48,647 nucleotides of DNA from Candidatus Bathycorpusculum soli. Lineage in GTDB: Archaea > Thermoproteota > Bathyarchaeia > Bathyarchaeales > Bathycorpusculaceae. Position 1 is the first letter of the stretch; every line of letters starts with the position of its first letter. Positions 10,027 to 19,238 of this stretch are shown piece after piece. The notes under the pieces were generated by a model. That model worked only from the letters and a program-made list of their open reading frames with translations, ran no database searches and was not told the DNA's origin. Made by a program: the position numbers and the translations under genes. Where the stretch lies: assembly GCA_031277345.1 (NCBI GenBank), contig JAITMO010000127.1, forward strand, positions 1 through 48,647, read 5' to 3'.

Positions 10027-11514
10027 ATGATGAAAATCAGATTAGATGTGGATTACGCCTATCCATCAAGATGGAAAAGCTTTCTTTATACGGCACTTAA
10101 AAGGAAAACTAAGAGGAATTACCTGAAAAATTCTAAAATCATTGCAAGAATGATTAATGAGTCACCTATTGAAGTTAAAGCATACTGGTTTTTTACTCCA
10201 TTTACTTTACCTGATGCTAAAATGCTTGAACTACTAAATTCAGGCAGACATGAAATTGCTCTCCATGTTGCGGTTGATGCCTACAAAGAATTAAAAGAAT
10301 TAAAAAAAACAATCAACACTCAAGTTAAATACTATACAGTACATGGAACAGAACGGTTATTAGGTAAAATCATCTGGCATCGTAAAATTTCACAGGCAAA
10401 AGTTCCAGTCCCCGATAGTTTTCCTTTAAAATCATTCTATGATTTCCCAACAATTCCATTAGACACTATTTGTTACAACAAGTCAACAGATGAAGCTGTA
10501 AAAATTGCTTATGAGAGCATTAAGAAAGATGAAGTCCTACTCATTCATCCTGATTGGATTTTTCAAAGAGGAAAAATGAATCACAGAGGACCGTACTACG
10601 AAAGTTTAAAACAAATTTTAGATGTTGATTCCGAATTAGAAGAACTAAAAATAAATAAAAAAATATTCGCAAATATTGGCAAATACTCAGAGCATTTTGA
10701 ATACATTAAAAATATAGATGGTTCTGAAGAATTTTTAAGTAAAATAAAAGACAGAAACATTGATGTTTTTAGCTTTGTTGAAAGGAGCTGGTGTAATTTT
10801 CCTGCGGCCAAACCGTCTGATAAATGGATAAAAACTGAAGATAACATTGCGTTGCTTGAAATAGATTCGTTTGATGATTGGTGGGAAAAAATCGGCAAGA
10901 AAACACGCAATATGGTTCGTAAAGCAGAAAAAAGTGGAGTAAATGTAAAAATTGTGAATCCAACAGATGAGCTAGCTGAAGGTATATGGCGGATTTATAA
11001 TGAAACACCAATTAGGCAGGGACGGGCTTTTTCACATTACGGTACAACTCTTGAAAATGTTAAAAAGTTTGTTTTTCACACAAAAAATTGCACATACATA
11101 GGCGCGTATTTGGAAAGCGAGTTAGTAGGTTTTATTCAACTGGTTTATGGCGATAATTTAGTGGTTATAACGCAGATACTTTCACTTCAGAAGCATTGGG
11201 ATAAGGCGATAAATAATGTTATGATGGCAAAAACTGTTGAGATTTGTGCTAAGAATAATCATAAATGGTTAATGTATGGGAGAATGGGAAAAGGCAGTAA
11301 TCATCCAACATTAGACAAGTTTAAGGAAAACAACGCATTTATCAGGTGTTCGTTGAATCGTTATTATATAGCACTCTCTAAGAAAGGAGAAATAGCTGTA
11401 AAGCTGGGTTTACATCAACAGATTAAAGACAAAATACCTGAATCAGTAAAGCCAAAAGCAATTTCAGTATTTAATTTAATAAGCCGAACAAAGATTAAAA
11501 TCAAATATCGTTAA
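10027..11514 (+). CDS. Fusion: polysaccharide deacetylase-like N-domain + GNAT/FemAB-like acyltransferase C-domain
   Basis: N-terminus MKIRLDVDYAYPSRW...SGRHEIALHVAVDAY...VHGTERL; C-terminus WWEKIGKKTRNMVRKAEKSGVNVKIV...IYNETPIRQGR...FIGAYLESELVGF-type. Confidence 0.65.
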   Translation: MMKIRLDVDYAYPSRWKSFLYTALKRKTKRNYLKNSKIIARMINESPIEVKAYWFFTPFTLPDAKMLELLNSGRHEIALHVAVDAYKELKELKKTINTQVKYYTVHGTERLLGKIIWHRKISQAKVPVPDSFPLKSFYDFPTIPLDTICYNKSTDEAVKIAYESIKKDEVLLIHPDWIFQRGKMNHRGPYYESLKQILDVDSELEELKINKKIFANIGKYSEHFEYIKNIDGSEEFLSKIKDRNIDVFSFVERSWCNFPAAKPSDKWIKTEDNIALLEIDSFDDWWEKIGKKTRNMVRKAEKSGVNVKIVNPTDELAEGIWRIYNETPIRQGRAFSHYGTTLENVKKFVFHTKNCTYIGAYLESELVGFIQLVYGDNLVVITQILSLQKHWDKAINNVMMAKTVEICAKNNHKWLMYGRMGKGSNHPTLDKFKENNAFIRCSLNRYYIALSKKGEIAVKLGLHQQIKDKIPESVKPKAISVFNLISRTKIKIKYR

Positions 11515-11527
11515 ATAACATGACGAG

Positions 11528-11800
11528 TTAGAGCAAAAGACTATCTATAAGCTTGTTTAGAGTCTGTTTATCTTTTATTCCTTTAAAGATAATTCTGCCA
11601 CTGGCATAGAAACGGAAAACATGTTCTTTGTATGTAAAGTTGTATATCATGTCGGCAATTTGGTTTTTTAGTGTAGCATTTTTTAGAAGTTTTTCCAATG
11701 CTTGATCTTTTTTGTCAAATTTTAGAACGACAATTATGTCGCTTTCTGCCCCACATGTACCTTCAATTCTTGCGATATAATCAGCAGATACTGCAGACAC
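11528..11800 (-). CDS. Small conserved-looking protein (about 90 aa), GTG start just after the SufS stop
   Basis: VSAVSADYIARIEGTC...FRFYASGRIIFKGIKDKQTLNKLIDSLLL; AGGAG upstream of GTG at 11798-11800. Confidence 0.5.
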   Translation of the reverse strand: MSAVSADYIARIEGTCGAESDIIVVLKFDKKDQALEKLLKNATLKNQIADMIYNFTYKEHVFRFYASGRIIFKGIKDKQTLNKLIDSLLL

Positions 11801-11804
11801 AGTT

Positions 11805-13031
11805 TTATAACTCCTGTAATATCTCGATAAACCGACGAATTTCTTGAACGGTATTGTAAAAATAAAAACTTGCACGCGCGGTAGACTGTAGATCAAGTAT
11901 TTGATGCAGAGGTTGTGCGCAGTGGTATCCGCTACGTATAGCTATGCCGTAGCTATCGCAAAAGAGCGCAACATCGTGCGAGGAGAAACCAGTAATATTG
12001 AAAGAGATTATACCACATCTATTGGAATCTGTCGGACCATAAAGAGTTATTTTATTTAGGTTTTTTAGATTGTTTATAGCGTATTTTGTGAGTGTTTGCT
12101 CGTGAGCAAAAATATTTGACATGTTAATATGGTTTAGATATTTTATGGCTGCAGCTAAACCTATGGCACCACAAATATTAGGTGTTCCTGCTTCAAATTT
12201 CCAAGGTAACTCATTCCAACTTGTGATACATTGTTGGTTTTTAAAGTTGAAAGTTACGTCTTTTATCATTTCACCGCCACCGTGAAAGGGCTCCATTTGT
12301 TGTAATAATACTTTTTTACCGTATAAGACGCCAATTCCAGTTGGACCGAGCATTTTATGTCCTGAGAAAGCTAAAAAATCTGCATCAAGATCTTGAACAT
12401 CAACTTTCATGTGGGGCACAGATTGTGCACCATCTACAATAATTATTGCACCATAATCGTGAACTATTTTTGATAGATACTTTATATCGTTGACTACACC
12501 TGTAACGTTTGATATGTGATTTAGACAAACAAGTTTTGTTTTAGAGGTTAGCTTATTTTCGAAATCTTTGATGTTTAAGGTGCCATTGGGGTTAGTGTTT
12601 ACATAGTTTATTTTGAAACCACGAATTTTTGAAATTATTTCCCATGGAACAATATTGCTATGATGTTCCATTAGAGAAACAAGAATTTCATCATCTTTTT
12701 GAAGGTTATTTAGTCCCCAAGAGTAAGCGACAAAATTCATAGCTTCTGTTGTTCCGCGAGTAAAAATTATTTCAGATACATCTTTTGCATTGATAAATTG
12801 TGCTACCTGTTCACGACTTTTCTCATACATTTCAGTAGCTTCTAAAGAAAGAGCATGAACGCCGCGGTGTACATTTGCATTATTATTTTCGTAAAAGTCA
12901 ACCATAGCTTGTATTACTTGACGAGGTTTTTGAGTTGTAGCAGCATTATCAAAATAAATAAATGGGTGATTGTTTATTTGACGTTTTAAAATTGGAAAGT
13001 CGTCACGAATACGAAAGAAATCTATAGTGAT
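11805..13031 (-). CDS. sufS: Cysteine desulfurase, SufS type; start re-assigned upstream of the ORF-track ATG (12905)
   Basis: Open frame upstream of 12905 encodes FRIRDDFPILKRQINNHPFIYFDNAATTQKPRQVIQA, the conserved SufS N-terminus; RSGYHCAQP catalytic Cys. GGAGG lies 7 nt before ATC (13029-13031); length then 408 aa. Confidence 0.85.
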   Translation of the reverse strand: MTIDFFRIRDDFPILKRQINNHPFIYFDNAATTQKPRQVIQAMVDFYENNNANVHRGVHALSLEATEMYEKSREQVAQFINAKDVSEIIFTRGTTEAMNFVAYSWGLNNLQKDDEILVSLMEHHSNIVPWEIISKIRGFKINYVNTNPNGTLNIKDFENKLTSKTKLVCLNHISNVTGVVNDIKYLSKIVHDYGAIIIVDGAQSVPHMKVDVQDLDADFLAFSGHKMLGPTGIGVLYGKKVLLQQMEPFHGGGEMIKDVTFNFKNQQCITSWNELPWKFEAGTPNICGAIGLAAAIKYLNHINMSNIFAHEQTLTKYAINNLKNLNKITLYGPTDSNRCGIISFNITGFSSHDVALFCDSYGIAIRSGYHCAQPLHQILDLQSTARASFYFYNTVQEIRRFIEILQEL

Positions 13032-13534
13032 TTTTCTTCCTCCGGCTTTAACCGCGTAGACAACGTATTTGCTAGTTCCTCTTCCTCTAAAGCTTGTTTT
13101 TCTTCGAACGTATTTTCTTTAGGCATCCACACAGGCGCACAACTACGGTCATTAAAATATTTTCTGATAGCACGCTTCAACGCACCAACTGCGAGAACAC
13201 CACAGTGAAATTTAACACTAGGTAGTCCACCTATCTCTTCAGTAACTTTTTGCCACGTAATATTGCTCCATGTAGCTTGTAAAGTTAAACCGTTAATCAT
13301 TTCAGTAACTATACTTGAAGTTGCAATGTTTGCAGCACAACCATAACTTTCGAATTGAGCCTTTTCAATAATTTGAGTTTGCTCATCAACTTTTAGATAA
13401 AAAGTTATCATATCACCACATGCAGGATTGCCAGCTACAGCAACTATCGTAGCATCTTCCATTTTTCCAAGGTTTTTAGGATTACGAAACAGATCCATAA
13501 CTTTTGGATTGTAAGGTAGGGGTATACGAGACAT
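13022..13534 (-). CDS. IscU/SufU/NifU-like Fe-S scaffold
   Basis: NPKNLGKMEDA, GNPACGDMITFYLKV, YGCAANIATSSIVTEMI, FHCGVLAVGALKRAI. Confidence 0.9.
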   Translation of the reverse strand: MSRIPLPYNPKVMDLFRNPKNLGKMEDATIVAVAGNPACGDMITFYLKVDEQTQIIEKAQFESYGCAANIATSSIVTEMINGLTLQATWSNITWQKVTEEIGGLPSVKFHCGVLAVGALKRAIRKYFNDRSCAPVWMPKENTFEEKQALEEEELANTLSTRLKPEEEKSL

Positions 13535-13536
13535 TT

Positions 13537-14775
13537 TTACTCCACTCCTGTCGAACCAACTATCCTTCTTATACGATTAACAGCGTTAGGTAATACTTCC
13601 AAAACGTAAGCTATATCTTCTTCTGTAAGATAACGTGTAGTCTTCATAAGAACGCTACCATGAGCTTCTTCAAATCTACGACCAATAGCAACTAAGACAT
13701 GACTCGGCTGCAAAAGTCTTCGACTACAGGCACTCCCACTTGAAAGATACACGCCCTTAAGACTTAACTCAATTGTTAAAGCCTCCCCCTCAACCCGTAA
13801 AAAGCTAATATTAGCATTATCAGGAGAACGCTTCTCACCCCTCGGACCATTAAAACGCAAATCAGACAATTCAGAAAATACACCATCAACCAGTTTATCT
13901 CTTAAACTACGCATTTTTGCAATATTCATCTCAAAATTTTCAAAAGCCAATTCAGAAGCTTTAGTGAAACCAACAACTAGAGGCGTATTTTCTATACCAG
14001 GCCAAAGCTTTTGAGTACCAATCGGCCCCTCAATTATACGATCAAGAGAAACGCTTTCATGCAAATACAGAGCACTTATACCACGTGGACCTTGGATTTT
14101 ATAACTACTTACTGTTGCTAAATCAACATTTAGATCTTGCACGTTAAATGGCACTCGCCCATAGGCATCAGTCGCGTCTGTGTGAAATAGTATCTGAGGG
14201 TTTTTATCTTTAACAATTTGCACTACTTCTTTGATATTCTGAATTGTGCCTAATTCGTTGTTTACCGTTGCAACACTTACAAGGATGGTTTCATTATCAA
14301 TTGCTTCTTTAAGCTTTTCCATATTCAAAAAGCCTTCTTGATCAACTGGAATTTTGGTTACAGTAAATCCAAAATTTTTCATCATCTCTACAACGTGTAA
14401 AACATTAATTGGTTCGATTGCGGAAATTATTATTTTTTTACCTTTTTCTTTTTGGGCAAAACAGGACCCCATGATTGCAAGATTATTAGCCTCTGATTCA
14501 CCAGGTGTGAAAGTGATTTCTTCAAGAAGTTTAGCACCCATATACCTACTGATTTTTTGGAAGCTATTCATCATTACTTCAAAAGCTTCCCACCCAGGCT
14601 TGTGAGTAAGTGTCGGATTACCATAAGCAACTTTGTTAAAATATGGAAGCATTGTGTCTACTACTTCTTGAGGAACAATACCAGAATTCTCATTATCTAA
14701 GTAAACATGATGAGTAATTTCCTCATGAAGCTTTAGTAATCCTTTTACGTTCTCAACCATACTACATCCAACCAT
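13537..14775 (-). CDS. Divergent IscS/NifS-like protein (class V aminotransferase fold)
   Basis: Full-length IscS-like: TVNNELG, HTDATDAYG, SSYKIQGPRG, SSGSACSRR, but several PLP-site residues differ (see findings). Confidence 0.8.
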   Translation of the reverse strand: MVGCSMVENVKGLLKLHEEITHHVYLDNENSGIVPQEVVDTMLPYFNKVAYGNPTLTHKPGWEAFEVMMNSFQKISRYMGAKLLEEITFTPGESEANNLAIMGSCFAQKEKGKKIIISAIEPINVLHVVEMMKNFGFTVTKIPVDQEGFLNMEKLKEAIDNETILVSVATVNNELGTIQNIKEVVQIVKDKNPQILFHTDATDAYGRVPFNVQDLNVDLATVSSYKIQGPRGISALYLHESVSLDRIIEGPIGTQKLWPGIENTPLVVGFTKASELAFENFEMNIAKMRSLRDKLVDGVFSELSDLRFNGPRGEKRSPDNANISFLRVEGEALTIELSLKGVYLSSGSACSRRLLQPSHVLVAIGRRFEEAHGSVLMKTTRYLTEEDIAYVLEVLPNAVNRIRRIVGSTGVE

Positions 14776-14997
14776 AGAAACGACAAATAACTTTACGAGT
14801 TCAGATAAAAAAACCTAACCACAACAAATTGATAATTAACTACAACAAAAAATGATTAATGCTTAAAAAATGGAAACCGTATTGTATTTTACTTATTTTG
14901 CAGTATTTTTGTGTTTTAAGCAGAAATACGTTGGTTAATTAAAAAATACTAATAACTATCAAATGCTATAGGTAAAATTGTTTTGGTGACAAGCTAA

Positions 14998-17265
14998 GTG
15001 AAGGTTTCTGAATTACCTGTGCCACAATCCGTAAAAAATGTTCTCGATAGCTTGGGAATTAAAGAGCTATTTCCACCTCAAGCAGACACTATACAAGCCG
15101 GGTTATTTGAAGGACAGAACATAGTATTAGCTAGCCCGACGGCATCGGGAAAAACTTTGATTGCTGAACTTGCCAGCATGAAACATGTTCTAGAAAAGCA
15201 AGGTAAAGTGATTTATCTTTCGCCATTACGAGCACTTGCCAGTGAAAAATATGAAGAGTTCAAAAAATACACACAAATAATCAAAACGAATGGCAAAAAC
15301 GTGTCAGTCGGTATTAGTACAGGTGATTTTGATAACGCAGACAATTGGATGGAAAGATACGATATAATTGTCACTACTAACGAGAAGGCAGATTCGCTAC
15401 TTAGACATCGCACTAAATGGATAGATAACATCTCATTGGTAATTGCTGATGAGGTACATTTACTTAACGATGCTGAACGTGGACCTACATTGGAGGTGGT
15501 GTTGGCAAGGCTTATGCAGATTAATCCATGTATCCAAATTTTGGCGTTAAGTGCAACAATCACTAACATAGATGAAATCGCAGGGTGGTTAAATTCCAAG
15601 TTTATTGTTACTGAATGGCGTCCAATTAATTTGAAGGAAGGAGTTTTGCTTCAAGATGAGATTCAGTACAAAGATGGCAGTTCGAGAAAGATAAATGAGG
15701 AAACTCGAGTTACTTATGTTAATCTTGTTTTAGATACATTACGTAACGGAGGTCAGGCACTGGTTTTTGCATCTTCAAGACGAAACGCTGTTTCTGCAGC
15801 CAAAACTCTTGCGGGTTATATGAACAAAGCAGTACCTAAAACCGGATCAGCTCTTATTAGGCACACTATGGAAAGGACAAATCGAGAACTGTTGGAAAAA
15901 GAGGCACACAAAATTGAGGAAGCGAGTGAAAAAACTCAAATTAGTGATGAATTAGTTGAGATGATTCGATGTGGAGTTGCTTATCACCACGCAGGACTAT
16001 CTAGTGTACAACGTAAGATTGTAGAAAACGCATTTAAAGAACGGAAACTCAAAGTATTAACTGCAACGCCTACACTAGCTTGGGGAGTTAATTTACCTGC
16101 ACGTATAGTAGTTATACAAGATTATCGCCGCTTTGAAGCGGGATATGGCAATTATCCTATTCCAGTATTGGACTATAAACAGATGGCTGGCAGAGCAGGA
16201 AGACCAAAATATGACAAGTTTGGGGAGTCAGTAATTATTGCTAAAACACGAGATGAAGCAGACTACCTAATGGAAGGATATGTATTAGCTAAAACTGAGC
16301 GTATCTGGTCAAAAATGGCAGTAGAAAAAATCATCCGCGGACATGTATTATCAACAATTGCATCAGACTATGCCCATACAGAAGAAGGCATCTTTGAATT
16401 TTTTGAAAAAACCTTCTATACATATCAATACGATGTTAAAGCCATTAAAATTATTGTTACAAAAATTCTCAAATACCTATTTAATGAACAAATGATAACA
16501 GTAGATCGCCGAGATATTTACGCAACCAAATTTGGCAAACGTGTAAGTGAACTATACATCGATCCCCTATCAGCAGTAATCATGCGTGAAGCACTCGTCA
16601 AAAAATCAGGTTACCTAACTGAGTTTAGTTTATTACATATGATTTCTCACACGCCAGATATGGGACCAGTAATGCGTCCTCACGCACGAGAAATTGACGT
16701 ATTAAATCTCCAATTAGAACAATATAAAGACGAAATTTTAGTTAACCCCCCAAGAGAGTGGGAAGACCGTGTTGGCTACGAAGAATTCCTTGGCGAAATC
16801 AAAACGGCCATAATTATGAAACAATGGATAGAAGAAATAACTGAAGATCAACTCATCAAAAAATTCGGAGTACAACCAGGAGACTTATACCGCATTATAG
16901 AAAACGCGAAATGGTTACTACACGCAACACACGAATTAGCTCCACTATTAGATGCAGATAAAAAAATAAAGTTTCTCTCAAACGAACTAGAAGAACGCAT
17001 ATTTAAGGGAATAAAACAAGAACTGTTACCCATTATACATTTAGAAGGCATTGGTAGAACACGTGGAAGAATAATCTACAATGCAGGCTACAAAACCGTA
17101 GAAGATCTCAAAATAGCATCCATAGAAGACTTAACACACCTGCCATTAATCGGTTCACGCATGGCTAAAAGAATAAAAGAACAAGTAGGAGGGACTATTG
17201 AAAAAGATTATGAGAACAAAGAATCATTCAAGGCACAAGAGTTTAAACAAAAAACGCTATTTTAG
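14998..17265 (+). CDS. hel308: Hel308-type superfamily 2 DNA helicase
   Basis: ASPTASGKTLIAELA, DEVHLLND, LSATITN, MAGRAGRP, C-terminal HhH; GTG start; ends QKTLF. Confidence 0.85.
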   Translation: MKVSELPVPQSVKNVLDSLGIKELFPPQADTIQAGLFEGQNIVLASPTASGKTLIAELASMKHVLEKQGKVIYLSPLRALASEKYEEFKKYTQIIKTNGKNVSVGISTGDFDNADNWMERYDIIVTTNEKADSLLRHRTKWIDNISLVIADEVHLLNDAERGPTLEVVLARLMQINPCIQILALSATITNIDEIAGWLNSKFIVTEWRPINLKEGVLLQDEIQYKDGSSRKINEETRVTYVNLVLDTLRNGGQALVFASSRRNAVSAAKTLAGYMNKAVPKTGSALIRHTMERTNRELLEKEAHKIEEASEKTQISDELVEMIRCGVAYHHAGLSSVQRKIVENAFKERKLKVLTATPTLAWGVNLPARIVVIQDYRRFEAGYGNYPIPVLDYKQMAGRAGRPKYDKFGESVIIAKTRDEADYLMEGYVLAKTERIWSKMAVEKIIRGHVLSTIASDYAHTEEGIFEFFEKTFYTYQYDVKAIKIIVTKILKYLFNEQMITVDRRDIYATKFGKRVSELYIDPLSAVIMREALVKKSGYLTEFSLLHMISHTPDMGPVMRPHAREIDVLNLQLEQYKDEILVNPPREWEDRVGYEEFLGEIKTAIIMKQWIEEITEDQLIKKFGVQPGDLYRIIENAKWLLHATHELAPLLDADKKIKFLSNELEERIFKGIKQELLPIIHLEGIGRTRGRIIYNAGYKTVEDLKIASIEDLTHLPLIGSRMAKRIKEQVGGTIEKDYENKESFKAQEFKQKTLF

Positions 17266-17386
17266 GACCAACAAGAACTTTTTAGAAAAGAAAACAAACA
17301 ATTTTGTATTTTACGTTAGAGAAGGATAAATTAAAGCGTATGTCTGTGAGTATTAACCATTGAAAAGTAATTAATAGCGTGAAAAA

Positions 17387-18832
17387 ATGAGAACAACCAT
17401 TGCAGTGCTTAACAGAAGAGGTAAACCCGCATTACCAACAGCTATTGGCATTTTAAAAAATAACAAATACAGTCAGTCTCTAAATTTTACAGTTGCTGAC
17501 ACTGAAAAAATGATTTCTCACAAAAAAACTGAGACACCAAATAGACAAAACATTAACTCGCAATCAATTATTGGCTACTCCTACACTGAGGAAGCAAAAA
17601 AATCATATAGTTTTCTACAATCGAATAAAGTTGCAATTGTTTTTGAGGGTACAATCTATGAACCGATAACTAAAGAAGAAGCACTACAAGAAATTATCAA
17701 AAAACCCTCATGCCTTGAGGCACAATTACAAACCATTATTGAAAAAACAGAAGGAAACTATTTGTTACTTGTGCTAAAAGATGAAGAAATAATTGCTATC
17801 AGAGATCCAATGGGTGTTCAACCTCTATATTTTGGTGAAAATACAGATGTAGCAGCATTTGCATCGAACCGTAAATCGTTATGGCAGCTAGGTATAGATA
17901 AAGTTGAATCTTTTCCACCAGGTAATTTAGGCTTGTTAACTAATACAGGTTTTAGGTTTAAACCGATTAAAACTTTTACTTACACAGAACCTAAACAAAG
18001 TTCAATAGATGAAGCTACAGAAAAACTACAGAACCTCTTAGAACATGCGGTTAAAATGCGAATTGCAGGATTAAAAGAGGTCGCAGTCGCATTTTCAGGC
18101 GGGTTAGATAGCAGTTTAATTGCGTATATTGCAAATAAATGCGGGGTTAAAGTGGATTTAATTCATGTTAGTTTAGAGAATGAGCCTGAAACGAAAACAG
18201 CAATTGAAGCATCAAAGAAACTGAATTTACCCATACAGTTACATCTCTTCAAAGAGTCAGATGTAGAAAATACACTGCCTTTAGTGGTAGATTTAATTGA
18301 GGAACCTGATCCAGTTAAGACAGCTATCGGTGTACCGCTTTATTGGACTGCCCTTAAAACTCGAGAAGCAGGACATACTGTTTTGCTCACAGGACATGGA
18401 GCAGACGAATTATTTGGGGGTTATCAAAGATATATCAATGAGTATTGTAAAGAGGGAACAGAAAAAGTTCGACAGACAATATTTAATGATGTAACGAAAA
18501 ACTATAAAACCAATTTAGAACGAGACAAAAAAATCTGTATAAATACAGATATAAAGTTACTATTACCTTTTTGCAGTTTTGATTTAGCGGAGTTTGCATT
18601 AAGTTTACCAACTGAAATGAAAATTGAACAGAGTCCTATTTCTCTTCGAAAACTATTACTACGTAAAGTTGCATTGAACATGGGTTTACCAGCATCAATT
18701 GCTAATAAGCCCAAGAAGGCAGTACAGTACTCCACAGGCATCAACAATGCAATTAAAAGAATAGCACAAAAAAACAACCAAACAGTTAATGAATATATAA
18801 CAAAACGTTTTCAAAAAATCACTCAACACTAA
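17387..18832 (+). CDS. Asparagine synthase-like protein with degenerate glutaminase N-domain
   Basis: VAVAFSGGLDSSLIAYI PP-loop, LLTGHGADELFGGYQRY; N-terminus MRTTIAVLNRRG lacks Cys2. Confidence 0.85.
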   Translation: MRTTIAVLNRRGKPALPTAIGILKNNKYSQSLNFTVADTEKMISHKKTETPNRQNINSQSIIGYSYTEEAKKSYSFLQSNKVAIVFEGTIYEPITKEEALQEIIKKPSCLEAQLQTIIEKTEGNYLLLVLKDEEIIAIRDPMGVQPLYFGENTDVAAFASNRKSLWQLGIDKVESFPPGNLGLLTNTGFRFKPIKTFTYTEPKQSSIDEATEKLQNLLEHAVKMRIAGLKEVAVAFSGGLDSSLIAYIANKCGVKVDLIHVSLENEPETKTAIEASKKLNLPIQLHLFKESDVENTLPLVVDLIEEPDPVKTAIGVPLYWTALKTREAGHTVLLTGHGADELFGGYQRYINEYCKEGTEKVRQTIFNDVTKNYKTNLERDKKICINTDIKLLLPFCSFDLAEFALSLPTEMKIEQSPISLRKLLLRKVALNMGLPASIANKPKKAVQYSTGINNAIKRIAQKNNQTVNEYITKRFQKITQH

Positions 18833-18880
18833 TCAACACTAAAGGAATCCTTTAATTGATAAAAATGATAAAAAAGAATG

Positions 18881-18901
18881 CTCTCAAAAGTGAGAGTTTT
18901 T
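18881..18901. terminator. Hairpin + T-tract, probably bidirectional between convergent genes
   Basis: CTCTCA-AAAG-TGAGAG-TTTTT; minus strand also T-rich after the hairpin. Confidence 0.6.
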
Positions 18902-18932
18902 ACATGCTTATTGAAGCTTTGTGCAAGAGCGT

Positions 18933-19112
18933 TTATTCAACTATTTGAAGTGCACCTTCAGGACATTGAGCTTCACATGCTCGGCAAATAAGACATTCGT
19001 TTGCATTAACAGCAACCGCCTTACCGTCTTTCATCTCATAAACACACACAGGACATGTATTTACGCATGTTTCGCAGCCAGAGCATTTTGGGTCAACAAC
19101 AATTTTAACCAT
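18933..19112 (-). CDS. 2x[4Fe-4S] ferredoxin, 59 aa (absent from ORF track)
   Basis: MVKIVVDPKCSGCETCVNTCPVCVYEMKDGKAVAVNANECLICRACEAQCPEGALQIVE, two CxxCxxCxxxC motifs. Confidence 0.93.
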   Translation of the reverse strand: MVKIVVDPKCSGCETCVNTCPVCVYEMKDGKAVAVNANECLICRACEAQCPEGALQIVE

Positions 19113-19238
19113 TTAATATACCTTCAACATGTTTGAAACCTATTGTAAAATAAAAGGATTTAGGTTGCACACACTCAATTTTTTACATGACCTAAGAAAA
19201 CCGATAATTAACGTTCGAAATAAATAAGAAAAACATGT

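Noticed and set aside
13022-14775. Idea that the divergent IscS-like gene is a pseudogene
   Set aside because: It is full-length, unbroken, keeps the catalytic Cys and Lys, and sits in a tight operon; specialised function is more likely than decay.
18921-19136. 71-aa + strand ORF
   Set aside because: Antisense to the clear 59-aa ferredoxin gene on the minus strand.
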